NCBI GenBank assembly: GCA_947095535.1
Contig: OX352773.1
Coordinates: 170,140,438-170,204,437, forward strand
Direction: 5' to 3'
DNA length: 64,000 bases
Source of the DNA: Poecilobothrus nobilitatus
Lineage: Eukaryota > Arthropoda > Insecta > Diptera > Dolichopodidae
The notes under the pieces were generated by a model. The model made no database searches. It worked only from the letters and a program-made list of their open reading frames with translations, and was not told the DNA's origin. A program made the translations under genes and the position numbers. Of the stretch, positions 1 through 12,132 are shown in pieces (position 1 is the first letter of the stretch; each line of letters begins with the position of its first letter).

Positions 1-1446
1 CGCATTTGCATAATTTACATTTTTCATAATAAAGAAACATTTTTTTTTTTTTTTTGTTTAATTTTTATTTATCAATTTATACAATTTATTTAACTCAATA
101 TCTATTTTAATTTTAAAATTAAAAAAAAAAAAAAAAATTATGAAAATTTGACGTTGAAAATATTGTAAAATAGACCTTTTGAAATTTTTGTTTTTTTTTT
201 TTTTTTAATTTTTATTTTGTATTAATTATTTAAAAAAATTAACTAAAAATAATAAATTTAGTCACAGTAATAATAATATATATATATTATAATATAAAAC
301 TAAATTAATATGTAACATTTTTTTTTTGTTTAAATAAGAATGATAATATTAAAATAATTAATAATAATATTTATATTTTATAAATATAAGATTAATAAAA
401 CAAAAATTTGTTTCTTTTTTTTTTTTTTTAATGTTAAATCTAATCAAATATTAACTTAAAATAATAATAATAATAATAAAAACAAAAAAAATATATAATT
501 CTAATTTTGATGTGAAAAATAAGATATTAATAATAATTAATAATAATTGTTTTTTTGTTTTTTATTTGTAAATATATTTATTTTTTTGTTTATTTAAGAT
601 TTCTTAAATTTAAATTATACATGACATGTAAATATAAATTATATTTTATGTTTTAATATTAATTAATCATTTAAATATAATATTAAAATTTAAAAATTAT
701 ATATAATAATTAATTTTATTTTTACTATATGAAAAAAAAAAAAAAAAAATAAAACTTTTTTCAATAAAAATTTTAAGTGTGAATTTGATTTAAATATTTT
801 TTTTTTTCCATCTTATCTTTGTTTTATATCAAACATACATATATTATATAACTTATATTTTTATTATTTTTATTTTATTATTTTATAATTTTAGTATAAC
901 AGATTATAATAATATACACATATATATATTTTTTTTGTATATTAATATACAAATTTTTATTAATTTTTTTCTTTTTAAATATAATTATAAAGTTTAAAAT
1001 ATATAAATGTATAAATTAAATTTTCATTTTATATAAAAACAAGGTACTCATAAAAAAAAATCTTTTCTACTAAATACTAAGTTGTTCAGTGAAATATCGG
1101 ATTTGGTTTGAATTTTTTAATTTGTTTTTTTTTCCACCATTATTTTTCCCTTTTTTTAAATTTTAGTGACTAGTTTTTATTTAAAAAAAAAAAAAATTTA
1201 TAACTTATAAAATAAATAACTATGATTTTTTTTTCGTTTTATTTTTTTTTTTATTAATTATTATTATTATTATTATTTTTAATATTGTATTTTCCACAAA
1301 TATGTTAAAAACAAAAAATTTTTTTAATAAATACTGAAATTTTTCTTCTTGCAACAATGAAAACAAAATAATAATGCCAATTATTTTTTAGTGTTTTAGT
1401 GTTTTATTTTATTTTTTTTTTTGTTTTTTTAATAAGCTTTTTTAAG
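1..1446. other. AT-rich non-coding stretch, left end
   Basis: Nothing recognisable is present. The stretch consists of homopolymer A/T tracts, TAA/ATT runs and short (AT)n. No open frame has coding-like composition and no GC-raised island occurs before about 1447. Confidence 0.6.
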
Positions 1447-2657
1447 TTAAAATGATCCGAAATTTCTTAAACTGAACAATAACATTCGTATTTCAACTTT
1501 CATTTTATCATAATATAAAAAGAAAAAATTAATGTTGAGAACAAAATAAATAATATTTCTTAAAAAAAAAATAAAATAAAATTTTTTAAAACATTTAATG
1601 TTTAAAAAAAAAATCATGAAAAATAAATATTTAAAGCATATATATTCATATATATATACTATATTATTAGATATTATATTTAAATAAATATATATAGAAG
1701 GATTTTTTGAAACAATTTATTTAAATAAAGTTTTTTTTTTTATTTTATACATTTCTATTTTATAATTAAGACTTTAAAATAAACGAATCGAGTTCGAAAA
1801 AAATTAACAGATATAATATTTAAGAATAAGATACCTACTGAAATTACAGCCATAGGAAATGGTACTGTATTGCTATAAAAGAAATTTAATATAAGATCAA
1901 ATCTGATCAAATGTATCTCAGTTCTGCCAAAAATAAAACAAACAAAAATGTCAATTAACATTTTCATCGTTTAAAAGTTTTCTATTAATAAATTAATCTT
2001 TTGTTTTAATTTTTTTATTATTTAGATATTTTTATTAAAAATAATTGTAACCCTCAATTTATTTTCAATATTACTTATCATCCACAACTGAGATGTCATA
2101 CAACTTCTAGGATAATTTTAAAGTTTTTGTAAAAATTAGCAACCATTATGAACCAACTTAATTTTTGCAACATTTAATTTTAAACAAAATTCTTCAATAA
2201 TATTACTGATATTAAATTGTTTCTGAAAATCTCTAATACAATATTAAAATATATATTAAGAATTTTTAAAATTTATATTTATCTGTAGTTACTTGTTATG
2301 TCTATAAAAACAAAACCTTATTTTAAATAAAAATATAATAATCCAACTGTTACATTGTTAGTAGATATTTAAATTCTTTTGTAATTCTTTTAGAAAAAAA
2401 ATATACCTAATTCTTTAATGATTAGAAAAAAAAAATTTTTTTTTTTCAAAAGCTTTTTTACATATATATATATATATGTATATATATATTTAAGAATATC
2501 TACAATCATTTATAAATTAATATTTTTTTTGTTGCATGACTTTTATTTTTTCATTTAATATGCAAATATATTATTACATTTTATATAGCTATAGTAAAAA
2601 GAATAAAAAATAAAATATTTATTCTGTTTATTTAACTGTTAAAAAAATAATGTAATA

Positions 2658-2700
<43 letters not shown>

Positions 2701-3501
2701 TATTTTAAATGAGGACTATGTATTTAATATCACATACCAATCGTATAAATTTTTTTTCATTTTTTTATTTATTTATTTATTTGTTTTGTTTTATTTTTCT
2801 TCCTGACAACAACTACTTCCCAATCCTATAAAATCTTGATAAATCTACAGTTTTTTTTTTTTTTAAATGTTAACTATATTTAAAAAAAAAAAACAAAAAA
2901 CTGTATAAAAGAATTTATCTTTTTGAAATAAAATAATTCTTTTTTTTTTTATTTTTTAATTATTTTTAAAACTAATATTAATTAAATTTATCAACCAAAT
3001 TCAATTTCATTTAAACACATTAGCATCAAACTTTTAAAACAACGATGAGTTTTTATACAAAATAACAAAATAAAATAAAATACTTAATTGTATAGCGTCT
3101 GATGTCACAACGCTAATTTTGAGTTCGTTGAGCGTACATAAAAAAAACACTATAAAAGAGACGTTAATAAAAACAATGAAATTTATTTAAAAAAAAATTT
3201 AAGAAATAAGAATTTATGTTAATTATTTTATTAATTATTATTTTTATATTTAAATGATCCGTATAATTGTGTGTAATATATGCGTTTTTTTATTTATTTT
3301 GTTTAATTAGGACAACATTTTATAACTGTCGTTTAACGGGATCTACTACTAAAAGTTTATTAAATTTTTGCAAATTTTTATAAAAAATTAATTAAATTTA
3401 TAAGTAACATTTTTGTAAAAAAAGAAAAATTTTTGTAAAGAATTAAAACATAGGTAAATAAAAATAAAATTACTTGGGTAACTGTCATTCTCGCATCATC
3501 T
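1447..3501 (-). CDS. Candidate 3' part of an unidentified gene made of tiny exons
   Basis: Four short minus-strand segments of raised GC can be chained with consistent phases. They are 3501-3474 (acceptor TTTTTGCAG, peptide DDARMTVTQ, donor GTAATT), 2106-2075 (acceptor TCCTAG, peptide KLYDISVVDD plus two bases, donor GTAATA), 1872-1835 (acceptor TTTTATAG, one base then NTVPFPMAVISV plus one base, donor GTATCT) and 1496-1447 (two bases, then EIRMLLFSLRNFGSF and TAA). The first three look strongly protein-like and join in frame. The last has a weak acceptor. I do not recognise the protein. The segments lie downstream of the last lola zinc-finger exon and their entry phase is not the lola phase, so a neighbouring gene is the simplest reading. 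An alternative terminal exon near 3310-3345 (peptide IPLNDSYKMLS, then stop) also fits in frame after the first segment. Confidence 0.35.
2660..2696. repeat. (AT)n microsatellite
   Basis: An uninterrupted dinucleotide AT run of about 37 bases. Confidence 0.9.
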
Positions 3502-3813
3502 CTGCAAAAATCTTTTACAATAAAAAAATAAAATAAAATTAAAATTAATTAATATCTATATCAAAACAAAAAAAAAAAAAATTATTAACGAAAACAGAGT
3601 CAAATGATTAATATAGTTAGTATCCATGAGTTTTTCATTCAAATCTTATTTGAAAATAGTTATGCCTGGGGTGTGCTTTTCAAGATTATTAAATTTGGTT
3701 GATGTTTTTAGTAATTTTTTTTTAAATATGCGTTTAAATTATTTTATATTTATATATATAATTCCAACCTCTTAACTTCAATATAGTTTTTTCCTCATTA
3801 GATTCTATCACTT

Positions 3814-3856
<43 letters not shown>

Positions 3857-6155
3857 TGTTTGTTTTAATAAAATTTTAAATTTTCATATCTTGTATTTTT
3901 TAATTATTTTTTTTTTTTTAGTTTTTTATAAAAAAATATATAAGATAACATTTTATTTTTTTTAATTATATTAAGAAAAATTTTTAAGTTGATTTGTTTG
4001 TTTGTTTTAAATATTGTTGTACATACATATGAAATGTGCAATTTTTGTATTTTATCTTAATTATTTTTTTGTTTTTTTTTTTTTTGTATATACATATCTA
4101 TATATTTTGCAATAAATTTCTTGAACACGCACACATATTTATTAAAAAAATTATACATATTTATACATTATATAAATATATATTTTAATAATTCATTATA
4201 ATTTTTATATATATATATTAATTCTATATGTATCATGTAAAAGTATGTGTGTTGTAGAATTGTGGTATAGAAATATAAAAATCTTTTCTTTTTTTTTTTT
4301 TAATTTTACAATCAAAAAAAGTGTAATTTTTATATTTATAATTATTTATTATATTATATATATATATTTTTTTTTTTTAAATATGATATATAATTTATAT
4401 ATGTATGTTAATAATTTTTCAAACTGAAAATTAACATTTAAAAAATATTTTTTTTTTTTTTGATAGCACTAGAAATTTTATTTACAGGTAAATATTAGAG
4501 AAAAATTAAAATTTATGGTTAATTTTAAATTTAACTGCTTGATTCGAAAAAAAAAAAAAAACTGAAGGCACTTCATTTTTTTTTTTTTTTTATAAATAAT
4601 CAAAAAATAATTTTTTTTTTTTTTTTTAATTTCAATTTGACGTTTTCCTTCTTTTTTTCTTTATTAAAATACTTTTTCAATCTTTATTAACTATTTTGGT
4701 TTTTTTTTTTTTTCTTTTTTTTTGTATATATATAAATATTCAACACACTTTAATTTTATTGAGTTACAAAAAAAAAAAAAAAAAAAAACAATACGATTTG
4801 AATTGTAAGAGATCTGATTAAGTTTTTCTAATATATTATGGATTTATTAATATTATTAATTTAGAAAAAATTTATGATATTTTTATTAATATTATGAATA
4901 ATTGAATATAATATAAATTTATATCTGATATGGGCTAAACCAAAAAAAAAAAATAACACATGATTTTAAATCATTAAAGCTATTAATCTTTATTCAATTA
5001 AACAGAATTCAAAATTTGAATTTTGTCAAATAACAAAAAAAAAATCAATTTTACAAATTAATAAAAACTAAAAAAAATTTTTATTTTGATTTTGAAAATA
5101 ATTATTTTTTACATTTGTATAAAATGTATACGATATTAAAAAGTTTTTATAATTCAATTATTTAATATATAAGTAAAACAAAAAAAAAAAAAAAAAACCC
5201 TTCCAAAAAAAAACCTTTCAAACTAACAATAATAATATACAAAAATAATTATATAAGGATTAAACGCGCATCATTAAGTAATGAATTCAACATACTAATT
5301 TTTAACAAATATTTTCATTTTATCAGATAAAAATTAACAAAAAAAAAAAAAAAATTTTTAGTTTAAATACATGCTATAATTTTTTTCTTTTTTAACTGTT
5401 ATTAATATTATTATTAATAGTGCAATTAATAAATAATATTATATTATTGTTATTATAATATAAATTTATATTAAGTATGTAAATAATGTTTTTCTTTTTT
5501 TTTTTTGTAAAATTTTATTACATAACACTTTTATTTACTGCATTTATTAAAAATTGAATGAAAATTTTATTAAATAAATGATTAAAAAATAGAAAAATTG
5601 TTTTTATTTATATAAAGTTTTTTTTTTTGTAATTATATTAACCCCGAATAAAATTAAATGTATGCAATTCTTATTTTAATATTTTTATTAAATTAAAATT
5701 AAAAAAAAAAAAAATCATTTTAACACAAATTAATAAAAAACAAAATTTTTTAAGTTGAATATCATTATTATTACGTATTATTTTAAATTCGTTTTTTGTA
5801 TTAAATACAACTTTGAATTTGAATTCCTTTATTGTTTTTCAGTAGGTTTAGTTTTTTTTGATTATCAATGGAATTATGGGGTTTTTTTTTTTTTTTTCCT
5901 TTTTTACTTTCAAATTTTAAATTCTAATTCTATTATATAGTTCTAGTTTTTTTTTTTTGTTTTTTTTTTTTTTTATTAATTTATTTTACTTTTCACTGAC
6001 TAGGTAGTTAACATTCTATTAAAAAAAAAAAAAAATTTTTTTTTTTGTTTCTTTTTTTTAACTATATAACATCCAATTTGCTTAAAGCAATTATTTATAT
6101 CACCATTTTTTTTTTCTTTTGACAATTCAATCAAATACCAATAAATGTTTACATT

Positions 6156-6191
<36 letters not shown>

Positions 6192-7960
6192 ACAAAACTT
6201 CAGTCCTTTTCTTAAATAACAACAAACAAAAAAAAAAAAATTCTACTATTCTTATCATATCACATGTAGTTTTGTTTCTTTTCTTTTCTTTTAATCTATT
6301 TATTTATTTTTTTGTTTTTCCTATATTACTATTATTTATAAATATTAATTTATATAATGTGCCCTGCGATAACTAACATTATAGTGGTACAGCAGTTTAA
6401 TCACAGTTTTTCTACCACGAATAATCACAAATTGGTTTTTTTTTTTTTTTTTTTTTTCAAAAAAAAATTTGATAAAATATTGAAATTGATTATATTTTGT
6501 TTTCTCATTCAGGTTTAAAAAAAAAAAAAAAACAAAAAAAAAAAAAAACAATATTATTTTTTTTTATATAACAAAATAAATAACTACTACAGTCCCATGT
6601 TTTTCTTAGCGTACCACTGCAATAAATAAAAACAAAATTACGTTACATTAAAAATTTCCCATCACAAAAAATTATTATCCATAAATTTTTTTTTTTTTTT
6701 TTTTTTGTTTAGATGTAAAATATAATTTACAATTAAAATATATATATTTTTTTTTTTTCCTTTCCTTTTTTTTTTTATCTAATATTTTATCCTAGTGCTA
6801 TCTATCGGATTTTTAATTTATATTTCTATATATATATATTTATTCTATATCTGTTTTTTATACCGTATATTTATTTCTATGACTTTTTTTTTGTATTTAT
6901 TATTTATAAATTTGGTTTTAAATTCTAATTTTTCACATATTTTTACATACACAACTTGTTTTTGTTTTTTTTTTATTTTATTTGTTTATTATAAGATAGA
7001 AATCGTCACATTTTTCAAAAATTTCTATATTTTATTTTATTTAAATTAGTATAATAATTTTAAAAACTATGTTATTGCACATCAATTATTAGTGTTATTT
7101 AAGTTTTTGTTTTTGTTTTTATAATTACACAAAATATATCATTATCCTTGTTTGTTTGTGTATTTTAAATTTTTTTTTTTTTGTATGTATTATTTTTTAT
7201 TAATTTTCCTTTTTTTTTTTTATATATATAAATTAAAACGTTATTGTAAATTGTCATTCTTATTTTTAAAACATTTCGAAAAAAAAAAAAAAAATTAAAT
7301 TATATAATTAATAATAATAAATATAAAGCATTTTAAATAAAAATAATATCAAATAACTTTTTGTATTTTACAAATACAAAAATTAATTTTTTTTTTTTTT
7401 TTTTGTTGTTTTTAAACTTTAAAGACACCTCTATGAGGATCAAAAAGCTTTTATCTTTTTAGCATATATATATATACATAAATATTAAATTGATTATTTC
7501 CAGTAATTTTGGAAGGGCGGGGGAGGGGGGCATTTTTACCTTATATATTTTAAACAGTTTTTTTATTTTTACAAAAAAAAAAACTCAAAATTATTATAAC
7601 AAAATATAAATCACATAATTTTTATACTGGAAAATATCAAAAACAAATGAATTTTATATAATATTTAACAAATTACAAATTAATTACAAAATAAACAAAA
7701 AAAAAACTACTTGTAAATTAAAAATTCAAAAGTATTTAAACTGTATAAAACTTATTTAATAAGAATGACAAAATAACCATGTTAGAATGGAATTTTTGTT
7801 TTTTTTTCTGTTTTTTTTTTTTTTTTTTAATAAAAAATTATTTTTTCCACTTTTATATATCAATATTTTTTGATAAAATTCTTTAACAGAAATTGTAATA
7901 TTTTTTTGTTATAAAAAAATTAACTTCTGTTAATCATCAATTACGCACATATATCAACAA
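3502..7960. other. Non-coding stretch left of the last lola exon
   Basis: Dominated by A/T homopolymers up to about 30 bases. Part of it must be 3' untranslated sequence of the exon ending at 7961, but AATAAA-like hexamers are so common here that no cleavage site can be chosen. There are a few weak exon-like pieces. One is a minus-strand acceptor TTTATTGCAG followed by nine codons and a stop near 6620-6588, another is an open stretch near 5300-5230. Neither is strong enough to call. A G-rich island lies at 7511-7531. Confidence 0.4.
7511..7531 (+). other. Isolated G-rich tract
   Basis: Runs of 2, 3, 5 and 6 G with 1-2 base spacers, ending in C, in surroundings of roughly 15% GC. It lies about 430 bases beyond the stop of the lola exon at 7961. 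It would be C-rich in lola transcripts and G-rich on the plus strand, so it could form a two-layer G-quadruplex as DNA. Confidence 0.5.
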
Positions 7961-9339
7961 TCATCGATGATTATGTGTACGCATATGTAAAACAAGATTA
8001 TGTTTATGTTTTGATTTTTTGTGACAAATTGGACATTCAAATTTCGGTTCAACACCACATTCAAATCTTAAATGTCTATTTAAGCTATGAGGCCTTGCAT
8101 ATGTATTACCACATTTTTTACATGTGAATGCACCCCAACCACTACCACCACCCATTGAAGTACCTGGTTGTGGTATTAAATTACCAGAATTACTTCCACT
8201 ACCACTACAACCAGGATCACCACTTGCAGTAATACCAATTCCACTAGTATTTGCATTTAAACCACCACTACTACCACCACCACCACCACCACCAGACATA
8301 TTTCCTGTAACTGTTAAATTTGGACTATGTCTTGCACCAGCACTAACACCACCACCACCACTACCACCTATAATTGTAATTTCACCACTACTAGAAATTG
8401 GTATATTTGAATTACTTGTTCCAGCAGTAACATAACTAATAGATCCACTAGGCCCGCTAGCACTTGTACCAACTACAAATGGATGGAGTCGTTGTTGATC
8501 TTCTGTTTTAATTATTGTTGATAAATTAAAAGGAAATTGCAAAGCAGAAAATGTTTTTAAAAATTCGTGTGGTGGTTGCTGGGACTGTTGGTGTTGGTGT
8601 TGTTGTTGTTTTGTTGGCTGTTGCTGATTACGTAAATTTGGACTTATTAATGATATTGAAGCTCCTGGTGATGGTGATAAAGATGTTCTAATCATTAAAC
8701 CGCTTCCACTTGTTATTTGTGACATTGAACCAGTACTTTCTAAGATTTCAGTAGTACCAATTCGACGATCGGATTCAATTGATCCATGGCAAACATGTTC
8801 TAAGCTTGTTAATGATGATTGATGTTGTTGCGGTGGATGATGCTGTTGTTTTATTAAAGGGGATTTTAATGGTTGTGAATGACTTAATTGTGGTTGAAAT
8901 GATAAATTTTTTCCTAAACTAGTTTCACAAAGACCAACACCACTAACTGTACCAGTATGGCCCACTAATGATGACGATGATGCAGTACTTGTAAATCCCT
9001 GTATTGAATCTACAAAACCTTTAATTACTTGTAAATTGAGTGGTTGAGGCATTGGAGATGATGACGATGATGTTTTATGACTATCACAGCTTTTTTGATG
9101 TTGTCTATCATTATTATTACCATTATTATCAAAATCGTCAATATTATTACCATCATTATCATCATCATCATCATCATAATCATCATCATCATCTTCTTCA
9201 TCATCATAATCATTATCACCAATATGTTTTCTTTTATCTGAAAGTCGAAGTATATTATGTGCTGTTTCAACTTGTTCACGCTTTGGTTCAATACATTCTT
9301 CTTCTATAAATTCATGTTCTGGTATGTGCTTTGAATATC
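7961..9339 (-). CDS. lola: lola alternative terminal exon, zinc-finger pair (leftmost unit)
   Basis: Encodes the C-terminal 458 residues of one Lola isoform, a nuclear transcription factor whose N-terminal BTB part lies outside the window. The exon starts after acceptor TTTTAAAG with two bases (GA) completing a codon begun upstream. The ATG codon at 9376 is intronic and not a start. The peptide begins YSKHIPEHEFIEEE, then has a long acidic Asp/Asn tract, Ser/Gln/His-rich low complexity and Gly-rich runs. The last 55 residues hold two fingers. The first is CKKC-x12-H-x4-C (C2HC type) and the second CPIC-x12-H-x3-H. The stop follows the second finger closely. The C2HC-then-C2H2 pair separated by an ECG-type linker is the Lola signature. 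It is the farthest unit from the shared exons. Confidence 0.93.
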
Positions 9340-12055
9340 CTTTAAAATTAAAAATTAGAAAAAAAAAATACAACAATTAAAAAATTTTATGTTTTTTTAT
9401 AAACTGATTTTGTGTTATTTTTCTTAATAAAAAAAAAAAAAAAAAATGGAAGTTTTAATTTTAGATTTTGTAAATCATAAATGGAAATCATTTAATTTTA
9501 TTTAATTTTTTTTTCATTTTTTTAAATCAATTACATAATATGTAGATACAAAAGAAGTAAGTGCTTAACAAGGTTTAATTTGATATATTCAAGATTTCTA
9601 CAGACATTTTAAATATTTTATTAGAACAATTTTAAATATTTTTCGACCGGTATAATATTAAAATATAAACTTTCAATAGAAATCTTAGAACAATTTAAAA
9701 AAATTTTTGAAATTATAAAATCATCAGACCCAGTATTGAGAATAAAAACAAAATTAAAAATATAGGATAAACGTTTAAAATCAAGATAAAAATTTTTTAA
9801 CAATAATATTATAAGAATTCAAACAACAAAATGTTAAACTCTGGTTGCAAAAATATTATATTAGTGATAAATATTTGTAGATGAAACTAAATTTTGACTT
9901 TCTTAGCTAATTTAAAATGTTGGGAAGTCATTCAAAACAAAACGTTCTATATACACAAACGTCCTGGCTCATTTAGATTTCCCAATTTCAATTAAATAAA
10001 TTAATTGAATACAAAAAAAAAGAAACTTTCAATTTATTTAAAACAAAAATTGATAAGCTTTAATAAATTATATTAAACTTAAGCATAATGCAGCTAATAT
10101 AGTAAAGAAATAAAAGAAAAGATAAACAATTCAAATTTAAATGTGAATTAACAAATGCTTTTTTTTTTTTTTTTTAGATATGTGAAAAAGAAATGAACTT
10201 TTTAATTTACAATAAAAACAAATAAAATGAAATACCAGAAAATAAATATTTTTTTAAAAATTTTTAAAAGGAATTGCATGCACAATAAATGTTAACAATT
10301 TGAAGACCAATAAAAAAAATTTCTTTTTCAGCTCCTAATAAATAATGAGTTTATAATGTGTTAATGTATGCCAAAAAAAAAAAATATATATATTTAAAAT
10401 TATGTGTTAATGTAGGCTAAAAAGATATAAAATTTCTTAAAATAAAAAATATTACATTATTTTAACAATAACATAATGATTTTTATAATAAAATACAATA
10501 CCATGCTATTAGATAACAAAAATACAAAAAATTATTAAAAATGTTATTAGTTAAAAAAAAAAAATTAATTTTGTATAACATTAACAAATCAAAATTATAT
10601 ATACAACAAATCAATTAAATTAATAAATAAATAGAATAAAATAAAAATACTTTTATTAATGATAGTTTAGTGACAAATTTTTTTTTCTTTTTTTTTTTTT
10701 TTGTTTAATGAAATTTATGCAAGTTGAGAAATATGAAATGTATTTTTAGTTTTGCACATTAAAAATGCACGGTGAACAAAATTTAAAATACAAGAAAAAA
10801 AAAAACCAAAACATTTAATTTCATTAAAGAATGAAAAAATAACTAATCAGCTTCAATAAAAATTTAAAAGCAAAAAAAAAAAAATTTTTCTTCAGAAATT
10901 ATGAAAGTAATACAAATACATATATATAAAATTAACGTGAAAATTAATTAGCGCGTATCAGACATAAAATATGTAAAAAAAAAAAAAAAAAATTGTTTTT
11001 TTTTTTTAGATTATTAAAAATCATAAATTTTCAATTCATTTATTTATGTAATATGTAATTATATGGAAATTGCTGTTTTGATCAAAATAAGACAGTTCAT
11101 AAAAATTTTTTTTTTTGTATTTTATGTAAATAGTAAACTTATAACTTAAAATCATTTCAACATGTTTAATTTTTTTTTTTTTTTGTTTTTAGTGTTGTAA
11201 AAAAAAATTTTGTTAATTAAATTCATATATTTTTCATTTTATTTATTATTATTTTTTTTTTTTTTACTATTTTTGTTTATATTTTTCTCTTTTTTTCTGT
11301 TTTTTGAAAATAATTTATTTAATCTTATATAAACAAAATATAAATATTTCGTTTCCAAATAAAAAAAAAAAAAAATATATATATATTTATTATAAAAGTA
11401 TTTATTTAAAATTACATTACAAGAGAAATACATTTTTGTCACTATCATAAATTAAATAAATAAAGAAAAACTACAATTCAAAATATTTAAAAAAAAAAAA
11501 AAAAAAAAAATAGAAACAGAAAATATTTCTTAATTATTTCTTTCATACAATAGTAAAATATATTTATTAAATTTTTTTAATATATATATGTAATTAAAAA
11601 TATATTGTTTTTTTTATTTTGTATAAATATATATTTATATATATATAGATATAAAAATATTGTATATATACATGTAAAAAAAGTAAATACCATACTTAAA
11701 AAAAATAAATAAATAAATAAAGAAAAAACTTTAAATCAATTATTAATAAAAAAAAAAAAAAAAAAATGTATATATAATCTACTGTACTACAAAAACTGAG
11801 AAATAATATAATAATAATCATAATACGATTTAATTTTTTTTTTTTAAATATAATTTTAAATATATAAATCAACAAAACTCAAATATAAAATAAATGTTAT
11901 TAGGCATTCCATTATTATCTAAAAAAAAAAAAAAAAAATTAAATATAAAATATATATATATATATTTATATATAAATATATATGTATATATGTATCATAA
12001 AAATCCTTCACAAGCAGAAATTATCTTTCCGAATCCCCTTTTTTTATTGTAAATT
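9340..12055 (-). other. lola intron with one possible short terminal exon
   Basis: AT-rich intron-like sequence. A slightly GC-raised patch at about 9905-9990 contains no usable open frame. The only exon-like piece is the one listed at 10264-10334. Confidence 0.5.
10264..10334 (-). CDS. Possible finger-less lola terminal exon
   Basis: The acceptor CATTATTTATTAG is followed by GA, which gives the lola entry phase, and then 22 codons (AEKEIFFIGLQIV...CACNSF) to TAA. The pyrimidine tract is modest and an upstream ATTAAC could be a branch point. There is no zinc finger and I recognise no family. In DNA this rich in A and T an open run of this length has roughly a one-in-ten chance per acceptor, so this is only a candidate. 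Confidence 0.2.
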
Positions 12056-12132
12056 TTAACCATACTTTTTTTTTTTTTTTTTTTTTTTATGCAGTTGAAT
12101 CAAAAACCCCATCTTCTCAACGAGATTGTAAC
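12056..12132 (-). CDS. Possible finger-less lola terminal exon ending in poly-Lys
   Basis: Preceded by one of the best-looking splice acceptors in the window: TACTAAT as branch point, the pyrimidine tract TATTTTCTATTTT, then AG. Two bases (GT) restore the lola phase. The frame reads YNLVEKMGFLIQLH, eight Lys codons from a 23-A run, then Tyr-Gly-stop. The peptide has no finger. Drosophila lola is known to make a few isoforms without fingers, so such an exon is expected. The poly-A run makes the last residues length-variable, and read-outs in other frames stop within about 10 codons. Confidence 0.4.

Noticed and set aside
5755..5940. Plus-strand frame containing GLVFFDYQWNYG after a CAG acceptor-like site
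   Set aside because: Flanked by poly-T encoding Phe runs. No partner exon, and the phase cannot be tested.
6345..6551. Minus-strand frame with NQFVIIRGRKTVIKLLYHYN
   Set aside because: The N-terminal half is homopolymer translation. No acceptor precedes the coding-like part.
8124..8435. Plus-strand Pro-rich frame opposite the Gly-rich part of the 7961 exon, and similar opposite-strand frames over 15763-16155, 26136-26552, 38879-39115 and 48156-48455
   Set aside because: Antisense shadows of low-complexity codons in confirmed minus-strand exons.
9340..9376. ATG-started extension upstream of the 7961 exon (and similar ones at 48865-48892, 61372-61510, 17292-17316, 42070-42082)
   Set aside because: Each lies upstream of a clear acceptor and translates pyrimidine-tract sequence (Phe/Leu/Lys runs). 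It is intron.
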